Origin: CAYLJO01 sp964383905
GTDB lineage: Bacteria > Acidobacteriota > Blastocatellia > Pyrinomonadales > Pyrinomonadaceae
Assembly (NCBI GenBank): GCA_964383905.1
Contig: CAYLJO010000027.1
Location: 1-43,160, forward strand
Direction: 5' to 3'
Length of the DNA: 43,160 nt
The translations under genes and the position numbers were made by a program. Of this stretch, positions 16,129 through 24,324 are shown piece by piece; positions within the stretch are counted from its first letter, which is position 1, and each line of letters starts with the position of its first letter. A model generated the notes under the pieces. The model made no database searches and was not told where the DNA came from. It saw only the letters and a list, made by a program, of their open reading frames with translations.

Positions 16129-16537
16129 AGTGAATCGTGATCTCCAATAGCCTCTCAGAAGGTCTTTTGCTCATGGCTTGTCGCCGCGTGGGGTCTGCCC
16201 TTGCGAGCCCACCTGTTGCCTCCGCTGTTTCGGGTGCGCTCGTAGAAAGGCTTCACGCATGTACGATTTTATTGCTCGGAACAAGCCAACCCCGGTTAAA
16301 AGCAAAAGGTGAGCCACAACGGGCGCCGTCAATTCACACTGCACGTGGCGCACAGGCCCGAAGCAGCTTAAAGCTATTGCCGCCTGGTAGTAGTCTATTC
16401 ACTGTCGACGGTTAGCTTGGCAAAAAATGAGAGCAGGCGCGGGGGGCGGTCGCTTGTCGCAACCATCAGAAACTTGAGACCGCCGCTCGGGTTACGGAAG
16501 GCGTGGCGGTCTCCTTGTAGACCCTCTATCGGACGTG
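16129..16537. other. Intergenic region, 409 bp
   Basis: The region lies between the response-regulator gene end and the pseudokinase gene start, both on the minus strand. Apart from the stem-loop at 16476-16513 I see no gene, and no domain in the short open frames. Confidence 0.5.
16476..16513 (-). terminator. Candidate terminator of the response-regulator gene
   Basis: A perfect 9-bp inverted repeat, GAGACCGCC (16476-16484) and GGCGGTCTC (16505-16513), has a 20-nt loop and begins 25 nt after the response-regulator stop. The downstream U-tract on the minus strand is weak (AAGTTTCT). Confidence 0.4.
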
Positions 16538-16939
16538 TCATACAACTGTTGGCTCGGTGACACTCTTTGTACTCTCTACCAGCCGCTGTACAATCTTGGC
16601 CAGCTCACCAATATCTCCGGGCTTAATTACATAATCCTGCGCGCCCGCTTCGATCGCTTGCTGTCGGTCTGATTCGCGGGCCGCGGTCGAGTAAAAGAGT
16701 ATCGGAGTATGAGCATCAAGCTTACGAAGCTCGCGGCACAATTCAAGGCTGGTCCCGTCTTCGTACCAATCATCAACCAGGTACAAATCAAATCGCTCGC
16801 TGTGAGCTTTTTTCAAAGCATCAGCGACCGCCGCCGCCGCTACTGTCTGGTAGCCTATGCGCCCAAGCAGCGCGCTGAGCATTGAGCAGGTGTCAGCATG
16901 AGATTCTACACAGAGGACGCGCCGTTGCATCGGATTCAT
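16538..16939 (-). CDS. Single-domain response regulator (receiver)
   Basis: A CheY-like receiver of 133 residues from the chosen ATG. It has the first beta strand RRVLCVES, the phospho-acceptor strand FDLYLVDDWYEDG (first Asp of the DD pair aligned to the acceptor), the TPILFYST strand, and the conserved lysine in YVIKPGD. The acidic pocket is partly altered: the usual DD after strand 1 is ES. There is no output domain. I use the ATG at 16939 because GAAGGA lies 9 nt upstream. A longer frame from 17029 adds 30 residues containing a PEYVEGF segment, a typical translation of a dispersed intergenic repeat rather than protein. The cognate kinase is not adjacent. Confidence 0.8.
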   Translation of the reverse strand: MNPMQRRVLCVESHADTCSMLSALLGRIGYQTVAAAAVADALKKAHSERFDLYLVDDWYEDGTSLELCRELRKLDAHTPILFYSTAARESDRQQAIEAGAQDYVIKPGDIGELAKIVQRLVESTKSVTEPTVV

Positions 16940-17223
16940 AGGGAGAAATCCTTCAACATACTCTGGGCAGGCCGCGCGAGGTAAGTGGGGACATCCGAGC
17001 CTTCTGAACAGACTCTGGGGATTAAACATTGTAACACGGTCTTAAAACCCGCGTCTATACGCTTCGTACATAGCCTTTCCATTAATCCAGTAAGGGAATT
17101 CGTCCCGGTATGGCGATTCTGATGATCGCTTCTGGACAGAATTAACAGCTCAGAGGGTCAGTTAGAAACTGGCCGTCTACCCGAATCTCCTGCGCTAAAA
17201 GCCTGACCGCGACCATGGATTTC

Positions 17224-17251
17224 TTGACTTTAACCCGTCATGTAATAGAGT
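17224..17251 (+). promoter_or_regulatory. Candidate promoter of the second kinase-TPR gene
   Basis: A -35 box TTGACT (17224-17229), 16-nt spacer and -10 box TAGAGT (17246-17251) lie about 40 nt before the ATG at 17292. Confidence 0.45.
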
Positions 17252-17291
17252 TAACTTTTGTCGCAGCGCCTCCTTGTCTGCAACAAGAGCT

Positions 17292-19715
17292 ATGACCATC
17301 GCTGCTGGCACACGTCTCGGCCGCTATGAGATCCGCTCGCAGATTGGCGCGGGCGGGATGGGCGAAGTTTACTGCGCCAGGGATACCACACTCGACCGCG
17401 TCGTGGCTTTGAAAATTCTGCCCGCCGAGGTCGCCTCTCATCAGGAGCGGATGCGCCGCTTCATTCAAGAAGCGAGAGCGGCCGCGGCCCTCAATCATCC
17501 AAACATTGCGCATATCTATGAGATCGGGGAAGCGGGGGCCGTCCACTTCATCGCGATGGAATACATCGATGGTTTGACGCTGCGGCAGAAGATGTCGATG
17601 AAGGGGCTGAAGCTGGGCGAAATACTCGACATCGCCGGGCAAACCGCTTCCGGTCTGACGTCAGCGCACCAGGCGGGGGTCGTGCATCGTGATATCAAGC
17701 CGGGAAATATCATGATACGAAATGACGGTTACATTAAGATCCTTGACTTCGGCCTCGCCAAGCTGACCGAGAAACCTGGGGCTTCGACCGCTGATTCGGC
17801 CATCACCACACAGGTCAGGGTTCAAACCGATCCCGGGACCGTCATGGGCACAGTGCCTTACATGTCGCCCGAGCAGGCGCGAGGTCTCGAGGTGGACGCT
17901 CGCACCGACATCTTTAGCTTAGGGGTCGTGCTTTATCAGATGATTACCAGAAGGTTACCGTTCGAGGGTTCGACGGACAGTCACGTCATCGTTTCAATAC
18001 TGGACCGGGAGCCGGCGCCGCTCGCGAAGTACTCTTCTAAAATCCCCCCCGAGTTAGAATGGATAGTCGGCAAGGCGCTGGCTAAGGATAGAGTGAAGCG
18101 GTATCAAACGGCCCAGGACATGCTCGCCGACCTGAAAAGCCTCAAACAACGGTTGGATTTTGAAGCGGAAACAGAACGTCACAGCCTTGCCGGCGCGGGT
18201 ACCGAAGAGGCAAGGGCCATTAGTGACCCACAGGCGATTACCGAAATCGCGCGCGAGCCGGCAAATTCCCCTTCGGATTCCGGCCGCGCCGCCTCCCTCT
18301 CGCGCCGCAGGCGGTCACGGAAGGTGATAAAGTCTCTCGCCGTTTTGCCACTCGCTAACGCCGGGGGCGACGCCGACGCGGAGTACCTCTCGGACGGCAT
18401 TACTGAAAGTCTCATCAACAACCTATCACAACTGCCGAAATTACGGGTGATGGCCCGGGCCACCGTCTTCCGCTACAAGGGTCAGGAAGCAGACCCACAG
18501 GAGGTCGGGCGCAAGCTCAATATCCATGCAGTGGTCATGGGGAGAGTGCTTCATCGGGATGACCGCCTGATCATTAAGATGGAGCTGATCGATTGCGAGG
18601 ATGGATCACACCTGTGGGGTGAGCAATACAACCGAACGCTCACGGACATCTTCGCCGTCGAGGAGGAGATCACCAGGGAGATTTCCGAGCACTTACGGTT
18701 AAGGTTGTCCGCCGGGGAGAAGAAGAGGTTAGCCAAACGCTATACTGAAAGCACCGAGGCTTACCAGTTTTTTCTCAAAGGCCGCTACTTCTGGAACAAG
18801 TATTCGGGGGAAGGGTTCAAAAGGGGCATTGAATACTTCCAGCAGGCTATCGCGGCAGACCCCGGCTATGCGCTGGCCTACGCGTCGCTCGCCGATTCCT
18901 ACTTCTTTCTGTGGTGGTTCGGTTACCTTTCCCCCGAGCAGTCGATGCCGAAAATGAGGGCGGCGACGACCAGGGCTCTGGAGATAGATGATGCGCTCGC
19001 CGAAGCCCACACCTCGTTGGGAAGGATCAAGCTGTGGTACGAGTGGGACTGGGGCGGCGCCGAGCGAGAATTCAAGCGGGCGATCAAGCTCAACCTAAAC
19101 TCGACGGATGCCCATATTGCGTACGCCGCCTACTTACGCTTAATGGAGCGCGCCGGTGAGGCTCAGGCGGAAGGCACGAGGGTCAGCGAGATTGATCCGC
19201 TCTCGCTCTTCACGAACTTGAATCTCGGTTGGGTCTTGTTCTACTTTGCCCGCCTCTATGACCAGGCCATTGAGCAGGGCCTGAAATTGCTCGACATTGA
19301 ACCGAGCTTTTTTGGAGCGTACTGGCTGATCGGAGGGGCCTATCATCAAAAGGGGATGCTGGAGGATGCGCTGGCGGCCTATCAACGGGCCGTCGAGCTT
19401 GGGGGCGGCCTGCACGTCCTGACAGGACTGGCCTGCGTCTACGCCCACATGGGGAAGCGGGACGAGGCCCTCCGGATACTCCATGAGCTGAACGAACTCA
19501 GGGGACAAAAGTATGTCCCGTCAACTTACAACGCGGTGATACACCTATATCTGGGCGAGCCGGACCAGACATTCGCGTGGCTTGAAAAGGCTTATCAGGA
19601 ACGTCACGCCTACCTGGCTTTCCTGAGAGTGGACCCCAATTTCGATTCCCTACGCGCGGACGCGAGGTTCAAAGAGTTGCTACGGCGCATGGGCCTGCAA
19701 CAGACAATAACATAA
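17292..19715 (+). CDS. Ser/Thr protein kinase with FlgO/TolB-N-like segment and TPR repeats
   Basis: An 807-residue kinase. The catalytic domain (about 11-285) is intact: GAGGMG loop at 19-24, lysine 41 in VVALK, HRD 132-134, DFG 152-154, and MSPEQ. A linker rich in basic residues leads to a FlgO/TolB-N-like segment (about 347-465, starting KSLAVLPLANAGG). TPR repeats follow to the C-terminus, ending in a WLEKAYQERHAYLAFLRVDPNF block also found in the giant kinase upstream. No TM helix is seen, so it is probably cytoplasmic. The role is presumably phosphorylation of regulatory partners recruited by the TPRs. The ATG at 17292 gives the usual MT..GTRLGRYEI start; a TTG at 17274 would add six residues. 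It is convergent with the ADOP permease gene. Confidence 0.9.
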   Translation: MTIAAGTRLGRYEIRSQIGAGGMGEVYCARDTTLDRVVALKILPAEVASHQERMRRFIQEARAAAALNHPNIAHIYEIGEAGAVHFIAMEYIDGLTLRQKMSMKGLKLGEILDIAGQTASGLTSAHQAGVVHRDIKPGNIMIRNDGYIKILDFGLAKLTEKPGASTADSAITTQVRVQTDPGTVMGTVPYMSPEQARGLEVDARTDIFSLGVVLYQMITRRLPFEGSTDSHVIVSILDREPAPLAKYSSKIPPELEWIVGKALAKDRVKRYQTAQDMLADLKSLKQRLDFEAETERHSLAGAGTEEARAISDPQAITEIAREPANSPSDSGRAASLSRRRRSRKVIKSLAVLPLANAGGDADAEYLSDGITESLINNLSQLPKLRVMARATVFRYKGQEADPQEVGRKLNIHAVVMGRVLHRDDRLIIKMELIDCEDGSHLWGEQYNRTLTDIFAVEEEITREISEHLRLRLSAGEKKRLAKRYTESTEAYQFFLKGRYFWNKYSGEGFKRGIEYFQQAIAADPGYALAYASLADSYFFLWWFGYLSPEQSMPKMRAATTRALEIDDALAEAHTSLGRIKLWYEWDWGGAEREFKRAIKLNLNSTDAHIAYAAYLRLMERAGEAQAEGTRVSEIDPLSLFTNLNLGWVLFYFARLYDQAIEQGLKLLDIEPSFFGAYWLIGGAYHQKGMLEDALAAYQRAVELGGGLHVLTGLACVYAHMGKRDEALRILHELNELRGQKYVPSTYNAVIHLYLGEPDQTFAWLEKAYQERHAYLAFLRVDPNFDSLRADARFKELLRRMGLQQTIT

Positions 19716-19813
19716 ACGATTAAGTACCGTGACCAAATTACATTACGCCGTCAGTGCCGAGGCGGAAAGTAAAAACGGGATCGACAAACTGAGGGATCAG
19801 TAACCGGATGGTT

Positions 19814-22246
19814 TCATTCGGTTCTGAGGGCGACCATCGGATCCACCCTCGTCGCCCGCCGCGCAGGGATATAACAGGCCAGTAGTGCGACGACGGCCAG
19901 TATCAGGACGACGACCAGAAACGTCAGCGGGTCGGTCGCGCTCACACCGTACAACAAGCTCACCATCACGCGAGTTAAGCCGTAGGCCCCGGCCAGGCCG
20001 ATCCCTAAGCCGATCAGCATGAGCTTCAACCCCCGTCCGAGAATCAGTCTGAATATATCTACGGATTGCGCGCCGAGCGCCAGGCGCACTCCGATCTCGT
20101 GCGTGCGCTGCGCGACCCCGTAAGCCATCACCGCATACGTCCCGACCGCGGCCATCAACAAGGCCATGAGCCCGAAGATGACCAGCAGCCACATCATCAT
20201 CTCTTTCGGCGAGCGGCGTTCGTAGACGACCTGCTCCATCGTCTTGACCTCCGACAGCGGCAGGCGCGGATCGAGCGCCGCCAGTTCGCTGCGCACGGCG
20301 GGCACGATCTGCGTGTGAGCACCCGGCGCGCGAATGACCAGCTCCACGTGGGGCGAAGGCTGCTGCGCAAACGGCAAATAGACGCCCGGTGCCATCAGGT
20401 CATCCAACTCGTCGTTCATCACGTTGGCGACCACGCCGGCGATCTCGAACGAAGCGTCACCTTGCGCGCCGCCGAACTTCAGCCGCCGGCCGACCGCCTC
20501 TGAGTCTTTCAGATAACGCGCCGCGAAGGCCTCGTTCACCAACACGACCCGCGGCGCTTGCGCATCGTCCTGTGCGTTGAACAGCCGGCCCTTGCGCAAC
20601 TTGGTGCCGATGGCGGCGAAATATCCCGGCGTCGCGATGCGGGTCTCGATGTACGGCTCTTTGCCCTTCTCGAAGGCGGGCTGGCCGACGATCTGAAACT
20701 TGCTGCTGTTGTACCTGCCGCTCATCGGCAGCAGATCGACGGCGCCCGCCTGGGTCACGCCGGGCAAGGCTTCGACGCGCCGCAACAGTTGTTGGTAGAA
20801 ATTGCGGCGCTGTTGCTCCGCAGGATACTTGTCGCGCGGCAACTCCAGACTCATGGTGACGACGTGGTCCGGTTTGATGCCTAAATCGGCGCGCAGAATC
20901 TGGATGAAGCTGCGGACGAACAGGCCCGCGCCGATCAGCAAGACCAGCGACAAAGCAATTTCGGCCACTACCAGCGCATGGCGCATCAGGCCGCGCCCGC
21001 CTGCGCCCGGCGCGCCTCGACCGCCCCCCTCTTTCAGCGTCTGGTTGAGGTTGGTCTTCGTCGCCTGCCACGCCGGCGCCAGGCCGAACAGGACGCCGGT
21101 CAAAACCGAAAGTGAGGCGGTAAAAGCGAGCACCGTGTAACTCAACCCCAACCGGCTCCAACCCGGAATATATTTCGACACGCCGGCGGGAATGCCCCTG
21201 GAGATCGCTTGGATGCCCCAACCCGCCAGGAGGCAACCGAGGACACCGCCCAGAAGCGCTAACAACACGCTTTCGGTCAGCAATTGACGCATCAGCCGCC
21301 AGCGCGTCGCGCCCAACGCCAGCCGCACCGCCATCTCCTTTCGCCGGGTGGCCGCGCGCGCCAGCAATAGGTTGGCGACGTTGGAACAGGCGATAAGGAG
21401 GACGAAAAGCGCCGAACCGATCAGCATCGGCACATAGATCTTCGCGACGCGCGTGTACTCGTCATTCAGCGCCACGGCGTAGGCGCTGTGCCCGGCCTCC
21501 TGATCGGGAAACTCCCGCTGGATGCGTTGGGAGATATGGCGCAGCTCGGCATCGGCCTCAGCCACGGTCGCGCCCGGTTTGAGCAGCGCCAGCACGCGCA
21601 GGTAATGGGTGGCGTGATCCTGCTTCATCCGCGGCTCGAAGACGAACGGCGCCCACATCTCGCCGCCGCCGTAGGGGAACTCGAAATCTTTGGGCATCAC
21701 GCCGATGACCTCGAACGGTTTGTCGTCGAGCAGGAGCTGCTTGCCGACGACCTGCGGATCGCCGCCGAAATGCGTTTGCCAGAAGGCGTGCCTGAGCACG
21801 ACGACCTGCGCGTGTCCCGCCTCGTCTTCGCCGCGCTGAAACGTGCGGCCCAGTTGCGGCCGTACGCCGAGCGCGTCGAAGAAGGCCGCCGAGACCGTGT
21901 AGACGGTGTCACGCTCGGGCGGTCCCTCGCCCGTCAGGGTGTAGTCGCGGTTGCGCATGACGATGACTTCCTGCAGCGTCTGCGCCTGCGCACGCCATTC
22001 GATCACATTGCCCGGCGACACCGAACCGCGCGTGATGCCCGCCTCCGGATTGCGTTCGAAGAGCATCGTTAACCGTTCCTGATTCGGGAACGAAAGGGGG
22101 CGCAGCAGCGTCGCATCCGCGCTACTGAAGATCGTCGTGTTGGCGCTAATGCCCAGCGCCGTGGCGAGCACGGCGATCAAGGTGAGACCAGGGTTCTTCA
22201 GCAACATCCGCGCGCCATAACGGAGGTCTTGCAGTAGTGTTTGCAT
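19814..22246 (-). CDS. ADOP-family ABC transporter permease (MacB/FtsX type)
   Basis: An 810-residue permease of the acidobacterial duplicated orphan permease family. It begins with LLQDLRYGARMLLKNPGLT and a TM segment ending LGISANTTIF, then a MacB-type periplasmic domain (about 50-240). The first FtsX domain contains NVANLLLARAATRRKEMAVRLALG. A second periplasmic domain follows, then a second FtsX domain with GVAQRTHEIGVRLALGA, ending in ARRATRVDPMVALR. No ATPase gene is adjacent, which is usual for this family. MacB-like systems use ATP-driven mechanotransmission to export peptides, macrolides or lipoproteins; the substrate here is unknown. The start is supported by a strong GGAGG just before the ATG. 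Confidence 0.93.
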   Translation of the reverse strand: MQTLLQDLRYGARMLLKNPGLTLIAVLATALGISANTTIFSSADATLLRPLSFPNQERLTMLFERNPEAGITRGSVSPGNVIEWRAQAQTLQEVIVMRNRDYTLTGEGPPERDTVYTVSAAFFDALGVRPQLGRTFQRGEDEAGHAQVVVLRHAFWQTHFGGDPQVVGKQLLLDDKPFEVIGVMPKDFEFPYGGGEMWAPFVFEPRMKQDHATHYLRVLALLKPGATVAEADAELRHISQRIQREFPDQEAGHSAYAVALNDEYTRVAKIYVPMLIGSALFVLLIACSNVANLLLARAATRRKEMAVRLALGATRWRLMRQLLTESVLLALLGGVLGCLLAGWGIQAISRGIPAGVSKYIPGWSRLGLSYTVLAFTASLSVLTGVLFGLAPAWQATKTNLNQTLKEGGGRGAPGAGGRGLMRHALVVAEIALSLVLLIGAGLFVRSFIQILRADLGIKPDHVVTMSLELPRDKYPAEQQRRNFYQQLLRRVEALPGVTQAGAVDLLPMSGRYNSSKFQIVGQPAFEKGKEPYIETRIATPGYFAAIGTKLRKGRLFNAQDDAQAPRVVLVNEAFAARYLKDSEAVGRRLKFGGAQGDASFEIAGVVANVMNDELDDLMAPGVYLPFAQQPSPHVELVIRAPGAHTQIVPAVRSELAALDPRLPLSEVKTMEQVVYERRSPKEMMMWLLVIFGLMALLMAAVGTYAVMAYGVAQRTHEIGVRLALGAQSVDIFRLILGRGLKLMLIGLGIGLAGAYGLTRVMVSLLYGVSATDPLTFLVVVLILAVVALLACYIPARRATRVDPMVALRTE

Positions 22247-22382
22247 CGCTCCTCCTCACCCGATTAAGGACAGTAGATCGCGTAACCGGTCTGCGCCCTA
22301 ACGGCCATGCGGAGCCCTTCACAGGGCCGGTCAGAGAGTTAAAAGGTCAAACGTTGCGCGAGGATTGGCTGCCGGGCCTAAT

Positions 22383-22404
22383 GATCAAAGCCCTTTGTTT
22401 GATC
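22383..22404. promoter_or_regulatory. Operator-like inverted repeat upstream of the ADOP gene
   Basis: A perfect 7-bp inverted repeat, GATCAAA (22383-22389) and TTTGATC (22398-22404), has an 8-nt centre. On the minus strand it lies just downstream of a TATACT (22413-22408), near where a transcript of the ADOP gene could start. No good -35 box is seen. Confidence 0.3.
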
Positions 22405-22485
22405 GAGAGTATACACGAAATGTGGAACTGAGGGGGTTCGTTTCTGGGACTCTTCTTTTCTTTCCGAGGAACGCAGGACGGGGAT

Positions 22486-23769
22486 TCATGGCGCCCCTTC
22501 GTTGCGGATTGGTAACTTGACGGTAAAGGTGGAACCTTCCCCGAGCCTGGAGTGAACGGTTACTTCACCACCATGGGCGCGGGCGAGGTGCTTGACGATC
22601 GCGAGGCCGAGGCCCGTCCCGCCCATCTCTCGCGAGCGTGCTCTATCAACCCGGTAGAACCGTTCGAAGAGGCGTTGGAGATGCTCTTCCGGAATGCCTT
22701 CGCCTGTGTCCTCAACATGGATCTGGTCACAACTGTCCCGCTCATGCCTGATCGTGACCGTCCCCCCATCGCGATTAAACTTGATGGCATTATCAACAAG
22801 ATTCGTCAGCATCTGTTCGAGGCGGCGCTCGTCGGCAAAAACAATCACATTGCTTTCAACCTCATTACGGAGAGTGATCCGGCGCGCATGAGCCTTCGTC
22901 GCCAAGGCGGTCAGGAGACTGGTGACCATTGGGTAAAGAGGTACGGGCGCCGGCTCAACCGGCACCGTCCCGGCTTCAATCGCGCTCAGCTCAAGAATAT
23001 CGTCAATCAGGGTGTGCATCCGCGCGGCATTCCGGCGGATGATCGAAAGGAACCGGCGGTTGTTCGCGCGATCGTCGACGGCGCCGTCTTCGAGCGTCTC
23101 GACAAAGGCGAGGATGGCAGTCAGGGGCGTGCGCAATTCATGCGAGACGTTCGAGAGGAACTCCTGGCGCACGCGCTCAAGCCGCTCAAGCCGTGTGATG
23201 TCGAAGAACACCCCGATGGCGCCGTGCGCTCCTGTCCTATCACCCGGGCCGAGAGGCATCACGCGCAGGTCGAAGATGCGTCGTCCGGGCCCGGGCATCT
23301 CGACTTTGACTTCGGCGCGCTCTTTCCCATTGATCGCGTCGAGAAATGCGGAGTAGATGGATGGGTTGCGCGTCAACTCAGTTAAATAGTGAGAATCGAG
23401 CGTACCCTTGACACTGGTGAAGACGTCACGCGCGGCGAGGTTCGAAGCCACGACGCGCATTTCCTGATCGATGACCAGCACGCCTTCACGCATCGAGATC
23501 ATCGTCGCCTCGAAGAGTTTTCCCAGCGTCACAATATCACCGGATCCGTTATCTCCGTCAGCGGCCTGCATATTAGCTATCAGAGACATCGGGTTGGACT
23601 GATCGCTTCGTTTGAGGAAGAAGTAGGCGAGAGCTGCCCCCGTGAGCAGGGCGCAAAGGATGACCACGCCCGTGCGTAGCGTCAGCGCAGGCTCGGCGGT
23701 CAGGGCTGTCACCAACGCGGCGGACAAAGCGATCACCAGTGCGGGATACCTAGACATGTTCGTTACCAT
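22486..23769 (-). CDS. PhoR-like sensor histidine kinase with PAS domain
   Basis: A 427-residue membrane sensor kinase with two N-terminal TM helices (about 8-25 and 33-51) and a very short loop between them. A PAS domain (about 82-195) contains MREGVLVIDQEMRVVASN. The HisKA domain has the phospho-acceptor His 210 in SHELRTPL. The ATPase domain has the N-box NLVDNAIKF, G1 DTGEGIP, an ERFYRVDRARS lid and G2 GGTGLGLAIVKH. All catalytic motifs are intact. The gene begins inside the last codons of an OmpR-type regulator remnant (20-bp overlap), the normal operon arrangement of PhoB/PhoR pairs, but that regulator is truncated here. Its current partner must therefore be elsewhere or absent. The signal is unknown. 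Confidence 0.92.
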   Translation of the reverse strand: MVTNMSRYPALVIALSAALVTALTAEPALTLRTGVVILCALLTGAALAYFFLKRSDQSNPMSLIANMQAADGDNGSGDIVTLGKLFEATMISMREGVLVIDQEMRVVASNLAARDVFTSVKGTLDSHYLTELTRNPSIYSAFLDAINGKERAEVKVEMPGPGRRIFDLRVMPLGPGDRTGAHGAIGVFFDITRLERLERVRQEFLSNVSHELRTPLTAILAFVETLEDGAVDDRANNRRFLSIIRRNAARMHTLIDDILELSAIEAGTVPVEPAPVPLYPMVTSLLTALATKAHARRITLRNEVESNVIVFADERRLEQMLTNLVDNAIKFNRDGGTVTIRHERDSCDQIHVEDTGEGIPEEHLQRLFERFYRVDRARSREMGGTGLGLAIVKHLARAHGGEVTVHSRLGEGSTFTVKLPIRNEGAP

Positions 23770-23932
23770 TCTGCGGCATCACTGCCGGCCACAGCTTTTC
23801 TGAGCGGCCCGTGAAGCGCCAGCCAACGCCGGCAATTGTTTTGATGCGCTTACCGCACATATTACGTTTTCGGCGCAACCGCCGGACTTTAACGTCCAGA
23901 GCCCGCGCGTCGCCATCATGCTGTACCCTCAT
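23750..23932 (-). pseudogene. Remnant of an OmpR/PhoB-type response regulator (C-terminal DNA-binding part)
   Basis: Only the end of a winged-helix domain is open: HDGDARALDVKVRRLRRK followed by RIKTIAGVGWRFTG, which matches the recognition helix to C-terminal hairpin of OmpR-family regulators. Continuing upstream in the same frame gives an in-frame TAG directly after AAW, where family members have a conserved VWG. Fragments resembling the preceding helices (LNSAEVLAYTLES, about 23960-24000) appear in another frame. The receiver domain is missing altogether. The 3' end still overlaps the histidine kinase start, as in an intact operon. The regulator appears to have decayed after the pair was formed. 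Confidence 0.75.
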
Positions 23933-24324
23933 ACGCTACCACGCCGCCCGTCTGATTCTAAAGTATACGCTAAGACCTCTGCCGAGTTGAGATAGCCCCG
24001 TCTCTCATCCCTCGAATGGAGAGTAGTGGGCCAGTTTGCACAATAGCCCGTTGTGCCACAACGGTTTGCCGACCACATTGAACCATTACCGAATTGAGAG
24101 TCACGTTGACAGCAGCGATAAGCTTTATTTAAGATGTGCCGCCTCGTCTGTTTTTTATCCAAAGGGAATGATGTCTGCGGTCACCTCGCTTGCCACTCTT
24201 CTTTACTTGAGTGACGGCACAGACACGGTAGCGCACCAGGGCTGTTTATTCTGGTCGCAACGCGACCACGATTCCAAGGTAAAACCTGAAAACTCTAACG
24301 CGGATACTGGATTAGGAGAAGACT
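23933..24324. other. Intergenic region with decayed regulator sequence and TonB-receptor promoter
   Basis: The left end (to about 24000) may be more of the decayed response regulator. On the plus strand a candidate promoter, TTGACA (24106-24111), 16-nt spacer, TTTAAG (24128-24133), lies about 190 nt before the receptor ATG. No open frame here has recognisable content. Confidence 0.4.
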
